Positions 37,492-46,919 of a DNA stretch of 64,000 nucleotides are shown in pieces; position 1 is the stretch's first letter, and every line of letters starts with the position of its first letter. Where the stretch lies: positions 124,001 through 188,000 of the forward strand of contig NZ_FOXK01000007.1 in NCBI RefSeq assembly GCF_900115695.1, read 5' to 3'. This stretch comes from Ectopseudomonas toyotomiensis. GTDB taxonomy: Bacteria; Pseudomonadota; Gammaproteobacteria; Pseudomonadales; Pseudomonadaceae. Below the pieces are notes generated by a model. That model saw only the letters and a program-made list of their open reading frames with translations, was not told the origin of the DNA and did not search any database. Both the position numbers and the translations under genes were made by a program.

Positions 37492-39039
37492 ATGTCCGCC
37501 CCACCCGCTTCCCCACGCCTGCAGCTGACAGCCATCAGCAAGCAATACCCCAGCTGTCTGGCCAACGACCGTATCGACCTGGCCATCGACCCCGGCGAGA
37601 TCCATGCCCTGCTCGGCGAGAACGGCGCCGGCAAGAGCACGTTGATGAAGATCATCTACGGCGTCACCCAGCCCAGCAGCGGCGAGATTCACTGGCAGGG
37701 CCAAGCCTTGAAGATGCGCGACCCAGCCATGGCGCGCAGCCTGGGCATCGGCATGGTGTTCCAGCATTTCTCGTTGTTCGAGACGCTGACCGTCGCCGAG
37801 AATATCGCCCTGGCCATGGGCGCCGAGGCCGGTACGCCCAAGCAGCTTGAACCTAAGATTCGCGAGGTGTCGCAGCGCTACGGCATGGCGCTGGAGCCGA
37901 CCCGGCTGGTGCACAGCCTGTCCATCGGTGAGCGCCAACGGGTGGAGATCGTCCGTTGCCTGATGCAGGACATCAAACTGCTGATCCTCGACGAACCCAC
38001 CTCGGTGCTCACCCCGCAGGAGGCTGATGAGCTGTTCGTCACCCTGCGCCGGCTGGCCGCCGAAGGCTGCAGCATTCTCTTTATCAGCCACAAGCTCGGC
38101 GAGGTGCGCGCGCTCTGCCACAGCGCCACGGTGCTGCGTGGCGGCCGCGTATCCGGCCATTGCGTACCAGCCGAGTGCAGCGACCTGGAGCTGGCGCGGC
38201 TGATGGTCGGCGATGCCGAGGGGCTGGAAAGCAGTTACCCGAAAGTCAGCGGCGGCCTGCCACGGCTGCGTGTGGATGACCTCAGTTGGCACAACCCCGA
38301 CCCATTCGGCTGCTCGCTCGAACGCATTCGCCTGGAGGTACGCAGCGGTGAGATCGTCGGCGTCGCTGGCGTGGCCGGCAATGGCCAGGACGAATTGCTC
38401 GCCCTGCTCAGCGGCGAAACGCGCCTGCCCCGTGGCGAGCGCGAGCGGGTCAGTATCGATGCCGCGCCAGTGGCCAATCTGCATCCTGATGCACGGCGCC
38501 AGCTGGGCTTGGCGTTCGTCCCCGCCGAGCGCCTCGGCCATGGCGCCGTGCCGGAGATGAGCTTGGTGGACAACGCCCTGCTCACCGCCTTCGGCCAGGG
38601 TCTGGTCAAGGGCGGCCTGGTGCAGCGCAGCAAGGTGCGCGCGCTGGCCGAGCAGATCATCCAGCGCTTCGCGGTGAAAACGCCGGATGCCGACACCGCC
38701 GCGCGCAGCCTGTCCGGCGGCAATCTGCAGAAATTCATCCTCGGCCGCGAGATTCTGCAAAACCCCAAGCTGCTAGTAGCTGCACATCCCACATGGGGCG
38801 TGGACGTCGGCGCCGCCGCCGCCATCCACCGCGCGCTGATCGCCCTGCGCGATGCCGGCGCGGCGATCCTGGTGATCTCCGAAGACCTCGACGAGCTGTT
38901 CCAGATCAGCGACCGCATCGGTGCGCTGTGTAGCGGGCGGCTGTCGCCGCTGGCCGAGACGGCGCAGGTGTCCACCGTGGAAGTCGGCCGCTGGATGGCC
39001 GGTGAATTCGATCAACCCGCCGCCGCTGCGGCCTGCTGA
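37492..39039 (+). CDS. Nucleoside/purine-type ABC transporter, tandem ATPase (BMP/YufO class)
   Basis: A 515-residue ATPase with two nucleotide-binding halves. The N-half has Walker A GENGAGKST at 42-50, signature LSIGERQRVEI and Walker B LLILDEPTSVLTP; the C-half has GVAGNGQDELL in place of Walker A and LSGGNLQKFILGRE, the normal pattern of BMP-type transporters. With the two permeases and the BMP binding protein at 42998 it makes a complete importer for nucleosides or purines. Probably led by the sigma-54 promoter at 37440. Confidence 0.9.
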   Translation: MSAPPASPRLQLTAISKQYPSCLANDRIDLAIDPGEIHALLGENGAGKSTLMKIIYGVTQPSSGEIHWQGQALKMRDPAMARSLGIGMVFQHFSLFETLTVAENIALAMGAEAGTPKQLEPKIREVSQRYGMALEPTRLVHSLSIGERQRVEIVRCLMQDIKLLILDEPTSVLTPQEADELFVTLRRLAAEGCSILFISHKLGEVRALCHSATVLRGGRVSGHCVPAECSDLELARLMVGDAEGLESSYPKVSGGLPRLRVDDLSWHNPDPFGCSLERIRLEVRSGEIVGVAGVAGNGQDELLALLSGETRLPRGERERVSIDAAPVANLHPDARRQLGLAFVPAERLGHGAVPEMSLVDNALLTAFGQGLVKGGLVQRSKVRALAEQIIQRFAVKTPDADTAARSLSGGNLQKFILGREILQNPKLLVAAHPTWGVDVGAAAAIHRALIALRDAGAAILVISEDLDELFQISDRIGALCSGRLSPLAETAQVSTVEVGRWMAGEFDQPAAAAAC

Positions 39040-39050
39040 CGGAGCCCGTC

Positions 39051-40148
39051 ATGCTGTTATCCCTGGAACCGCGCGGCCAGGAGTCGCGCCCCATGCTCTG
39101 GCTGTCGCCGCTGTTGGCCGCCGTGCTGACGCTGGTGAGCGGCATGCTGCTGTTCACCCTGCTCGGCCATGATCCGCTGGAAACCCTGCACACCCTGCTG
39201 ATCGCCCCGGTCAGCGACTGGTACGGCGTGTCCGAACTGCTGGTCAAGGCGCTGCCGATTCTGCTCTGCGCCCTCGGCCTGGCAGTCGCCTACCAGGCGC
39301 GCATCTGGAACATCGGCGCCGAAGGCCAACTGTTGATCGGCGCCCTGGCCGGCAGCGCCATGGCCCTGCAACTGATCGACTGGGAAAGCCGCTGGGCACT
39401 GGCCTGGGTGGTGCTGGCCGGTACATGCGCCGGAGCGGCCTGGGCCGGGCTTACCGCCTGGCTGCGCACGCAGTTCAACGCCAACGAAATCCTCACCAGC
39501 ATCATGCTCAACTACATCGCGCTGAACCTGCTGCTGTTCTTCGTGCATGGCCCGCTGAAGGACCCGGCCGGTTTCAACTTCCCCGAGTCGGCCATGTTCG
39601 GCGATGCCAGCCGCCTGCCGCTGGTCAGCGAGGACGGGCGCCTGCATGGCGGCCTGTACCTGGCGCTGCTGGCCCTGGTGGCAGTGTGGGTGCTGCTGCA
39701 CAAGAGCTTTCTCGGCTTCCAGATCAAGGTGCTGGGCCTGGACAAGCGCGCCGCCGGCTTCGTCGGTTTTCGCGAGAAGCGCCTGGTGTGGTTCGCCCTG
39801 CTGGTCAGCGGCGCCCTGGCCGGTATGGCCGGCGTAGGTGAAGTGGCCGGGCCGATTGGCCAACTGGTGCCGCAGGTATCGCCCGGTTACGGCTATGCGG
39901 CGATCACCGTGGCCTTTCTCGGCCGTCTCAATCCGCTCGGCATCGTCGCCGCCAGCCTGCTGATGGCGCTGCTCTACCTGGGCGGCGAGAACGCGCAGAT
40001 GAACCTGAATCTGCCACAGGCGATCACCCAACTGTTCCAGGGAATGATGCTGTTCTACCTGCTGGCCTGCGACGTGCTGATCCTCTACCGGCCCCGGCTG
40101 AAGTGGAAATGGGCGCGCCGCCAAACGCTTGCCGAAGCCACCACCTGA
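39051..40148 (+). CDS. BMP-type ABC transporter permease 1
   Basis: A 365-residue inner-membrane permease (YufP class) with about 9-10 hydrophobic segments, containing the family blocks AYQARIWNIGAEGQLLIGAL and SIMLNYIALNLLLF, and GFQIKVLGLDKRAAGFVGF near the cytoplasmic coupling loop. GGAG precedes the ATG, 11 bases after the ATPase stop. Partner of the next gene in a heterodimeric membrane channel. Confidence 0.92.
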   Translation: MLLSLEPRGQESRPMLWLSPLLAAVLTLVSGMLLFTLLGHDPLETLHTLLIAPVSDWYGVSELLVKALPILLCALGLAVAYQARIWNIGAEGQLLIGALAGSAMALQLIDWESRWALAWVVLAGTCAGAAWAGLTAWLRTQFNANEILTSIMLNYIALNLLLFFVHGPLKDPAGFNFPESAMFGDASRLPLVSEDGRLHGGLYLALLALVAVWVLLHKSFLGFQIKVLGLDKRAAGFVGFREKRLVWFALLVSGALAGMAGVGEVAGPIGQLVPQVSPGYGYAAITVAFLGRLNPLGIVAASLLMALLYLGGENAQMNLNLPQAITQLFQGMMLFYLLACDVLILYRPRLKWKWARRQTLAEATT

Positions 40149-40165
40149 ACGCCAAGGAAATCCCC

Positions 40166-41092
40166 ATGGATCTCGATCTGTTGACCAATATTTTCTACGC
40201 CATGGTCCGCACCGGCACACCGCTGCTGCTGGTGGCCCTGGGCGAGCTGGTGTGCGAGAAGAGCGGCGTGCTCAACCTCGGCCAGGAAGGCATGATGCTG
40301 TTCGGCGCGGTGATCGGTTTCATCGTCGCCTTCAGCACCGGCAGCCTGTGGCTCGGTGTGCTGCTGGCCATCGCCGCCGGCATACTGCTGTCGCTGCTGT
40401 TCGCTGCCGTGGCGCTGGGTTTCAACGCCAACCAGGTGGCCACCGGCCTGGCCCTGACCATCTTCGGCGTGGGTCTGTCCACCTTCGTCGGCGCCGCCTG
40501 GGTCGGCAAGCCGCTGAGCGGTTTCGAGCCCATCGTCATCCCGCTGCTGTCCGACCTCCCGCTGATCGGGCGCATGCTGTTCGCCCAGGACGTGCTGATC
40601 TACCTGTCCTTCGCCCTGTTCGCACTGGTGGCCTGGGTGCTGCTGAAAAGCCGTATCGGCCTGATCATCCAGGCCGTCGGCGAGAACCCGGACGCCGCCA
40701 GCGCCATGGGCCTGCCGGTGCTGCGTGTACGCACCCTGGCGGTATTGTTCGGCGGTGCCATGGCCGGCCTGGCCGGTGGCTACCTGTCGCTGGCCTACAC
40801 GCCGATGTGGGCGGAGAACATGACCGCCGGGCGCGGCTGGATCGCCCTGGCGCTGGTGGTGTTCGCCAGCTGGCGGGTGCTGCGCGTGCTGCTCGGCGCC
40901 TACCTGTTCGGCCTGGCCAGCATCCTCCATCTGGTAGCGCAAGGCATTGGCCTGTCGATCCCGTCGAACCTGCTGGCCATGCTGCCTTATGTGGCCACCA
41001 TCGTGGTGCTGGTGCTGCTCTCGCGCGATGCGATCAAGACCCGGTTGTATGCGCCGGTATCGCTGGGCCAGCCATGGCAGCCGGGGCATTGA
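40166..41092 (+). CDS. BMP-type ABC transporter permease 2
   Basis: A 308-residue inner-membrane permease (YufQ class) with GELVCEKSGVLNLGQEGMML, FNANQVATGLALTIFGVG and AVGENPDAASAMGLPV coupling-loop blocks. Start at 40166 chosen for AAGGA upstream; the longer frame overlaps the previous gene. Third gene of the transporter operon; a REP pair follows. Confidence 0.92.
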   Translation: MDLDLLTNIFYAMVRTGTPLLLVALGELVCEKSGVLNLGQEGMMLFGAVIGFIVAFSTGSLWLGVLLAIAAGILLSLLFAAVALGFNANQVATGLALTIFGVGLSTFVGAAWVGKPLSGFEPIVIPLLSDLPLIGRMLFAQDVLIYLSFALFALVAWVLLKSRIGLIIQAVGENPDAASAMGLPVLRVRTLAVLFGGAMAGLAGGYLSLAYTPMWAENMTAGRGWIALALVVFASWRVLRVLLGAYLFGLASILHLVAQGIGLSIPSNLLAMLPYVATIVVLVLLSRDAIKTRLYAPVSLGQPWQPGH

Positions 41093-41101
41093 TGAGGAGA
41101 A

Positions 41102-41178
41102 GTCGCGGCTAAAGCCCCTCCCACAAAAGCCGCCCCCACAGACTTCACTGGTGCTGTGGGAGGGGCTTCAGCCGCGAC
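41102..41178. repeat. Paired REP element
   Basis: A 24-bp inverted repeat (41102-41125 with 41155-41178, one mismatch) with a 29-base loop, between the ABC permease and the deaminase gene. It begins nine bases after the permease stop. Confidence 0.9.
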
Positions 41179-41304
41179 AGGCTTGTTGCCCCTGACTCCA
41201 GAGTCAGCTATCTTCCCCCCACGTCATTTCCGACGCACCTGGATCAGCAGACAGGGTCAACACTGAGCTGGCTTACCTGACATCAACCTCAGAGGAGCCT
41301 GCTC

Positions 41305-42660
41305 ATGGCAGCTACCCGTATCTGGATCAAGAACCCCCTCGCCATCTTCACCGCCAACGACCTGGACGCTTCCGGCGGCCTGGTGATCGAGGATGGCCGC
41401 ATTGCCGAAGTGCTCAGCAAAGGCCAGCAGCCTTCAACACCTTGCGAGCAAACCTTCGATGCCCGTGAGCACGTGGTGCTGCCGGGCCTGATCAACACCC
41501 ACCATCACTTCTACCAGACCCTCACCCGCGCCTGGGCGCCAGTGGTCAATCAGCCGCTGTTCCCCTGGCTGAAGACGCTCTACCCGGTGTGGGCGCGCCT
41601 TACGCCGGAGAAACTGGCGCTGGCCAGCAAGGTGGCGCTGGCCGAGCTGCTGCTGTCCGGCTGCAGCACCGCGGCCGACCACCATTACCTGTTCCCCGGC
41701 GGCCTGGAAAATGCCATCGACGTGCAGGTCGAGGCGGTGCGCGAACTGGGCATGCGCGCCATGCTCACCCGTGGCTCCATGAGCCTGGGCGAAGCCGATG
41801 GTGGCCTGCCGCCGCAGCAGACGGTGCAACAGGGCGAGGTGATCCTGGCCGACAGCCAGCGCCTGATCGGCCAGTACCACCAGCGCGGCGACGGCGCGCA
41901 GATCCAGATCGCCCTGGCGCCCTGCTCGCCCTTCTCGGTGACTCAGGAAATCATGCGCCAGAGCGCCGAACTGGCCGAGGAGCTGGACGTGCGCCTGCAC
42001 ACCCACCTGGCCGAAACCCTCGACGAGGAGGACTTCTGCCTGCAGCGCTTCGGCCTGCGCACCGTGGATTACCTGGACAGCGTCGGCTGGCTCGGCCCGC
42101 GCACCTGGCTGGCCCATGGCATCCACTTCAACCCCGAGGAAATCATCCGCCTCGGCGCCGCCGGCACCGGCATCTGCCATTGCCCCAGCTCCAACATGCG
42201 CCTGGCTTCGGGCATCTGCCCCAGTGTCGAACTGGAGGCTGCCGGTGCGCCGCTGGGCCTGGGTGTCGACGGCTCGGCCTCCAACGATGCCTCGAACATG
42301 ATCCTCGAAGCGCGCCAGGCGCTGTACATCCAGCGCCTGCGCTACGGCGCCGAGCAGATCACTCCGCATCGCGTGCTCGGTTGGGCCAGCAAGGGTTCGG
42401 CGAAGCTGCTGGGGCGCAGCGATATCGGCGAATTGGCGGTGGGCAAGCAAGCCGACCTGGCGCTGTTCAAGCTCGACGAGCTGCGCTTCTCCGGCAGCCA
42501 CGATCCACTCTCCGCGCTGCTGCTGTGCGGCGCCGACCGCGCTGACCGGATGATGATCGGCGGCACCTGGCGCGTCATCGACGGGCAGATCGAAGGGCTG
42601 GATGTGGCGCAGTTGATCGCTGATCACCGCCAGGCGGCGCGTGAGCTGATCGCAGGCTGA
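41305..42660 (+). CDS. 8-oxoguanine deaminase
   Basis: A 451-residue zinc aminohydrolase that by family would convert 8-oxoguanine to urate, releasing ammonia. Ligands: His66 and His68 in NTHHHFYQ, HTHLAET at 232-238, His271 in LAHGIHF and Asp322 in GVDGSASND. The neighbourhood (nucleoside ABC genes before, adenine deaminase after) equals the PA0142 locus of P. aeruginosa, whose product was shown to be 8-oxoguanine deaminase. GAGGAG before the ATG. A related but distinct paralog is at 28550-29986. Confidence 0.88.
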   Translation: MAATRIWIKNPLAIFTANDLDASGGLVIEDGRIAEVLSKGQQPSTPCEQTFDAREHVVLPGLINTHHHFYQTLTRAWAPVVNQPLFPWLKTLYPVWARLTPEKLALASKVALAELLLSGCSTAADHHYLFPGGLENAIDVQVEAVRELGMRAMLTRGSMSLGEADGGLPPQQTVQQGEVILADSQRLIGQYHQRGDGAQIQIALAPCSPFSVTQEIMRQSAELAEELDVRLHTHLAETLDEEDFCLQRFGLRTVDYLDSVGWLGPRTWLAHGIHFNPEEIIRLGAAGTGICHCPSSNMRLASGICPSVELEAAGAPLGLGVDGSASNDASNMILEARQALYIQRLRYGAEQITPHRVLGWASKGSAKLLGRSDIGELAVGKQADLALFKLDELRFSGSHDPLSALLLCGADRADRMMIGGTWRVIDGQIEGLDVAQLIADHRQAARELIAG

Positions 42661-42712
42661 CATCGGTTGCGTAGGCTGGGTCGAGCGCAGCGATGCCCAG
42701 GCTACCGTCTGA

Positions 42713-42792
42713 GTCGCGGCTAAAGCGCCCTCCCACAAAGGCCCCCGCCCGCAAGAACAACGCCAACCTGTGGGAGGGGCTTCAGCCGCGAC
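42713..42792. repeat. Paired REP element
   Basis: GCGGCTAAAG-type arms at 42713-42737 and 42769-42792 in inverted orientation (one extra base in the left arm), 31-base loop. It lies in the 337-bp gap between the deaminase and BMP genes; that gap otherwise holds the sigma-54 promoter at 42923 and no gene. Confidence 0.85.
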
Positions 42793-42922
42793 CGTCGTTT
42801 CATCGGTGCAAGGGTGAGAGCGACGCACCACAAAATCCCATACGCGCCTGCCGCGCACCAATACCGCCCCACTCCTGAGCGGCGCACAGGCAGAACGCCG
42901 TCTGCCTCGCCTATCTGTCCTT

Positions 42923-42939
42923 TTGGTCAGCTTTTTGCA
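42923..42939 (+). promoter_or_regulatory. Sigma-54 promoter of the BMP binding-protein gene
   Basis: TTGGTCAGCTTTTTGCA: GG at 42925-42926, ten bases, GC at 42937-42938. Differs from the porin promoter at 25171 by one base in 17. Start near 42951, 47 bases before the ATG. GCACCAAT occurs 63-70 bases upstream of the -24 GG (42855-42862). Confidence 0.68.
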
Positions 42940-42997
42940 GTCAGGGGATCAGCCAAACAACGGCCACCCCAACACCAAGACTGGAGCTGCACCCACC

Positions 42998-44080
42998 ATG
43001 CACAAGAAGAGCAAGAAACCGCTGCTGCGCACACTCGTCGCCGCCCTGGGCTTTGGCGCCATGCTCAGCGCCTCCGCCGCCGACCCGCTGAAAGTCGGCT
43101 TCGTCTACATCGGCCCTATCGGCGACCACGGCTGGACCTACCAGCACGAGCAGGGCCGGCAGATGCTGATCAAGGAAATGGGCGACAAGGTCACCACCAG
43201 CTTCGTCGAGAACGTACCGGAGGGCGCCGACGCCGAGCGGGTGATCCGCAACATGGCCAAGGGCGGTTTCGACCTGATCTTCACCACCTCCTTCGGCTAC
43301 ATGAACCCAACCATCAAGGTGGCCAAACAATTTCCCAACGTCACCTTCGAACACGCCACCGGCTACAAGCAGGACAAGAACGTCGGCACCTACCTGTCGC
43401 GCTCCTATGAGGGGCGCTACGTCGGCGGCTTCCTAGCGGCGAAGATGACCAAGACCAAGAAGGTCGGCTACGTTGCCTCCTTCCCGATCCCCGAGGTGAT
43501 CCGCGATATCAACGCCATCCAGCTGGCCCTGGACAAGTACAACCCGGGCACCGAGATCAAGGTGGTGTGGGTCAACACCTGGTTCGATCCGGGCAAGGAG
43601 TCCGATGCCGCCAACGCACTGATCGACCAGGGCGTGGACGTGATGTTCCAGCACACCGACAGCCCGGCGCCGATCCAGACCGCCGAGCGCCGTGGTATCT
43701 ACTCCGTCGGCTACGCTTCGGACATGGCCCACTTCGGGCCGAAGGCCGTGCTCACCTCCATCGTCAACGACTGGGGCCCGCACTACGTGAAATCCACCCA
43801 GGCGGTGATCGACGGCACCTGGCAGGCGCAGGATTTCTGGGGCGGCCTGTCCGAGGACACCATCGAGCTGCCGATCAGCGACCTGGTGCCGGCTGATGTG
43901 AAGAGCGAGGCCGAGCAGATCATCGCCGACATTCGCAGCGGCACGTTCCACCCCTTCACCGGCCCGATCAAGGATCAGAGCGGCGCGGTGCGCATCGCCG
44001 AAGGCGTGAGCGCGACCAACGCCGAACTGGCCTCGATGAACTACTACGTGGAAAACGTGAAGGCCGAGCTACCGAAGTAA
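42998..44080 (+). CDS. BMP family ABC transporter substrate-binding protein
   Basis: A 360-residue exported binding protein. Signal peptide of about 28 residues (MHKKSKKPLLRTLVAAL..., cleaved after ASA), then ADPLKVGFVYIGPIGDHGWTY, the BMP/PnrA opening that binds the nucleoside base and ribose. QHTDSPAPIQTAE and SYEGRYVGGFLAAKMTK are family blocks. It would deliver purine nucleosides or bases to the ABC proteins at 37492-41092. GGAG lies 11 bases before the ATG. A REP pair follows. Confidence 0.92.
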   Translation: MHKKSKKPLLRTLVAALGFGAMLSASAADPLKVGFVYIGPIGDHGWTYQHEQGRQMLIKEMGDKVTTSFVENVPEGADAERVIRNMAKGGFDLIFTTSFGYMNPTIKVAKQFPNVTFEHATGYKQDKNVGTYLSRSYEGRYVGGFLAAKMTKTKKVGYVASFPIPEVIRDINAIQLALDKYNPGTEIKVVWVNTWFDPGKESDAANALIDQGVDVMFQHTDSPAPIQTAERRGIYSVGYASDMAHFGPKAVLTSIVNDWGPHYVKSTQAVIDGTWQAQDFWGGLSEDTIELPISDLVPADVKSEAEQIIADIRSGTFHPFTGPIKDQSGAVRIAEGVSATNAELASMNYYVENVKAELPK

Positions 44081-44092
44081 GCAAGCAGAACA

Positions 44093-44139
44093 TCGCGGCT
44101 GAAGCCGCTCCCACAGGTGTGGGGGCGCTTCAGCGGCGA
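44093..44139. repeat. Paired REP element
   Basis: Imperfect inverted repeat (44093-44115 with 44118-44139) almost without loop, just after the BMP stop codon. Same GCGGCTGAAGCC family with several substitutions. Confidence 0.8.
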
Positions 44140-44264
44140 CATTCTTGTAATCATCGATGCCGTCCCTGCCACCGGCAGAACCGCATCACCGTGGCACCGG
44201 CCTTTGGTACCACGCATCGCTGCCCTGGGTACGAGAAGACTCGCAGCAACACCCCGGAGCTTTT

Positions 44265-45230
44265 ATGAATAGCCTTCCCATCATCGACATTGCCCCTCTC
44301 TATGCCGACGACGCGATCGCCTGGCCTGCCGTGGCCGAGCGGATCGACCGCGCCTGCCGCGACTGGGGCTTCTTCTATATCGTCGGCCACCCTATCAGCG
44401 CCGAGCGCATCGACGCCCTGCTCAGTGCGGCGAAGACCTTCTTCGCCCTGCCCGCCAAAGAGAAACTCAGGATCGATATCACTCAGACCGCCCACCACCG
44501 TGGCTACGGCGCCATCGCCACCGAGCAGCTCGACCCGAGCAAGCCGAGCGACCTGAAGGAAACCTTCGACATGGGTTTCCACATGCCCGCCGATCATCCC
44601 GAGGTGCTGGCAGGCAAACCGCTGCGCGGACCGAATCGCCACCCGGACATGCCCGGCTGGGCCGAGCTGATGGAACAGCATTACGCCGACATGCAGGATC
44701 TGGCCAAGACTCTGCTGCGCGCCATGGCCATGGCCCTGGATATCGAGCACGACTTCTTCGACGTGCGCTTTCATGAGCCGATCAGCGTGCTGCGCATGAT
44801 CCACTATCCACCGCGCCACACCGCCACCAGCAGCGATCAGCAAGGCGCCGGCGCGCACACCGATTACGGCTGCATCACCCTGCTCTACCAGGACGACGCC
44901 GGCGGCCTGCAGGTGCGCGCGCGCGATGGCGAGTGGATCGACGCGCCGCCGATTGCCGGCAGCTTCGTGGTCAACATCGGCGACATGATGGCGCGCTGGA
45001 GCAACGACCGTTACACCTCCACGCCGCATCGGGTGATAAGCCCGCTGGGGGTGGATCGCTACTCCATGCCGTTCTTCGCCGAACCGCATCCCGACACGCT
45101 GATCGACTGCCTGCCGAACTGTTCCAGCGCGGACAATCCGGCCAAGTACACACCGGTAACCAGCGCCGCGTACCTGCTGTCGCGTTTCGCCGATACCTAC
45201 GCCTATCGGCGTGAGGAAGCACAGGGCTGA
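44265..45230 (+). CDS. Fe(II)/2-oxoglutarate-type oxygenase, isopenicillin N synthase-like
   Basis: A 321-residue non-heme iron oxygenase with a DIOX_N domain (PIIDIAPLY, CRDWGFFYIVGH) and the C-terminal 2OG-FeII domain: iron ligands His198-X-Asp200 (HTDYG) and His255 (TPHRV), with Arg265-X-Ser267 (RYS) for 2-oxoglutarate. The synteny (8-oxoguanine deaminase, BMP, this gene, adenine deaminase) equals PA0142-PA0148 in P. aeruginosa. It may hydroxylate a purine or a purine derivative; the substrate is unknown. CCGGAG before the ATG at 44265. Confidence 0.88.
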   Translation: MNSLPIIDIAPLYADDAIAWPAVAERIDRACRDWGFFYIVGHPISAERIDALLSAAKTFFALPAKEKLRIDITQTAHHRGYGAIATEQLDPSKPSDLKETFDMGFHMPADHPEVLAGKPLRGPNRHPDMPGWAELMEQHYADMQDLAKTLLRAMAMALDIEHDFFDVRFHEPISVLRMIHYPPRHTATSSDQQGAGAHTDYGCITLLYQDDAGGLQVRARDGEWIDAPPIAGSFVVNIGDMMARWSNDRYTSTPHRVISPLGVDRYSMPFFAEPHPDTLIDCLPNCSSADNPAKYTPVTSAAYLLSRFADTYAYRREEAQG

Positions 45231-45240
45231 TCTGATGGCT

Positions 45241-45258
45241 CCCACGCTCCGGCGTGGG
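45241..45258. repeat. Short dispersed hairpin CCCACGC-TCCG-GCGTGGG
   Basis: A perfect 7-bp stem with 4-base loop, in the CTCCCACGCTCCGGCGTGGGAACG context that recurs between genes in many Pseudomonas genomes (recollection). It begins ten bases after the oxygenase stop and may act as 3-prime stabiliser or terminator. Confidence 0.55.
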
Positions 45259-45333
45259 AACGATGATGGGCATGAAGAGCGATGTCCGCCCAGCAGGCTA
45301 GGCGGCGCAGCACTATCCTGTCCGAGCGGTTAA

Positions 45334-46320
<987 letters not shown>

Positions 46321-46329
46321 GCAAGAGCA

Positions 46330-46374
46330 TCGCCGCTGAAGCGCCTCCCACAGTGGGAGGGGCTTTAGCCGCGA
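46330..46374. repeat. Paired REP element
   Basis: Inverted arms 46330-46351 and 46353-46374 (several mismatches) with almost no loop, in the short gap between the convergent adenine deaminase and cytochrome genes. Likely transcription end for both. Confidence 0.82.
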
Positions 46375-46382
46375 CTGTACAC

Positions 46383-46919
46383 TCAGTGCTCCGAGAGCTT
46401 GCGCCGCTTGCCGGTCACCATCGACAGCGGCAGGTTCTCGCGCAGCCGATAGCTCTCGAACAAGGCGGCACTGATATGCAGGCCGACCACCGCCATCAGG
46501 CCGTTGGCACAGAATTCGTGGATTTCCAGCGGCAGATCCGCGCCCCAGAAATAATCGACCTCCTCCATCAGAAAGCCGGTCACGCCCAGACCGAGCATGA
46601 GCGTCATCATCAGGAGCATCACCAGCGCGCCCAACGGCGAATGCCCCAGGCGGTGGTAGGGCTGGCCGGCAATCAGCGCACGCAGATGTGCACCGAGGCG
46701 TGCCCGAGTCGGCCAGAAATCCGCCCAGCGCGCCGCTGGCGTGCCGACGAAACCCCATACCAGGCGGATCGCCAGCCAGGCCACGGCGTAGTAACCGAAC
46801 CAGCGATGCCAGTCCTCGCCCTCTTCGGTGAAGAAGTAGTTGGCCAGGAAAGCGCCGGCCAGGGACCAGTGGAACAAGCGCACCACTGGGTCCCACACGC
46901 GCACGATCGCGGCGCTCAT
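46383..46919 (-). CDS. Cytochrome b561-like membrane protein
   Basis: A 178-residue inner-membrane di-heme cytochrome b (Ni-hydrogenase-type b subunit/b561 family). It has four hydrophobic helices with candidate heme His residues: RLFHWSLAG (His17), EDWHRWFGYYAV (His38), LGHSPLGALVML and VVGLHISAALFES. It overlaps the PepSY gene by ATGA, so the two act together, perhaps in periplasmic or outer-membrane metal reduction or electron delivery. Start at 46919. Confidence 0.85.
   Translation of the reverse strand: MSAAIVRVWDPVVRLFHWSLAGAFLANYFFTEEGEDWHRWFGYYAVAWLAIRLVWGFVGTPAARWADFWPTRARLGAHLRALIAGQPYHRLGHSPLGALVMLLMMTLMLGLGVTGFLMEEVDYFWGADLPLEIHEFCANGLMAVVGLHISAALFESYRLRENLPLSMVTGKRRKLSEH

Noticed and set aside
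37492..39039. Missing Walker A lysine in the second half of the tandem ATPase
   Set aside because: The degenerate GVAGNGQDELL is the normal state of this transporter class, not a defect.
41252..41268. Weak GG-N10-GC match upstream of the 8-oxoguanine deaminase gene
   Set aside because: Both -24 and -12 flanks are poor (AGGGTCA and TGAGCT); not distinguishable from chance.
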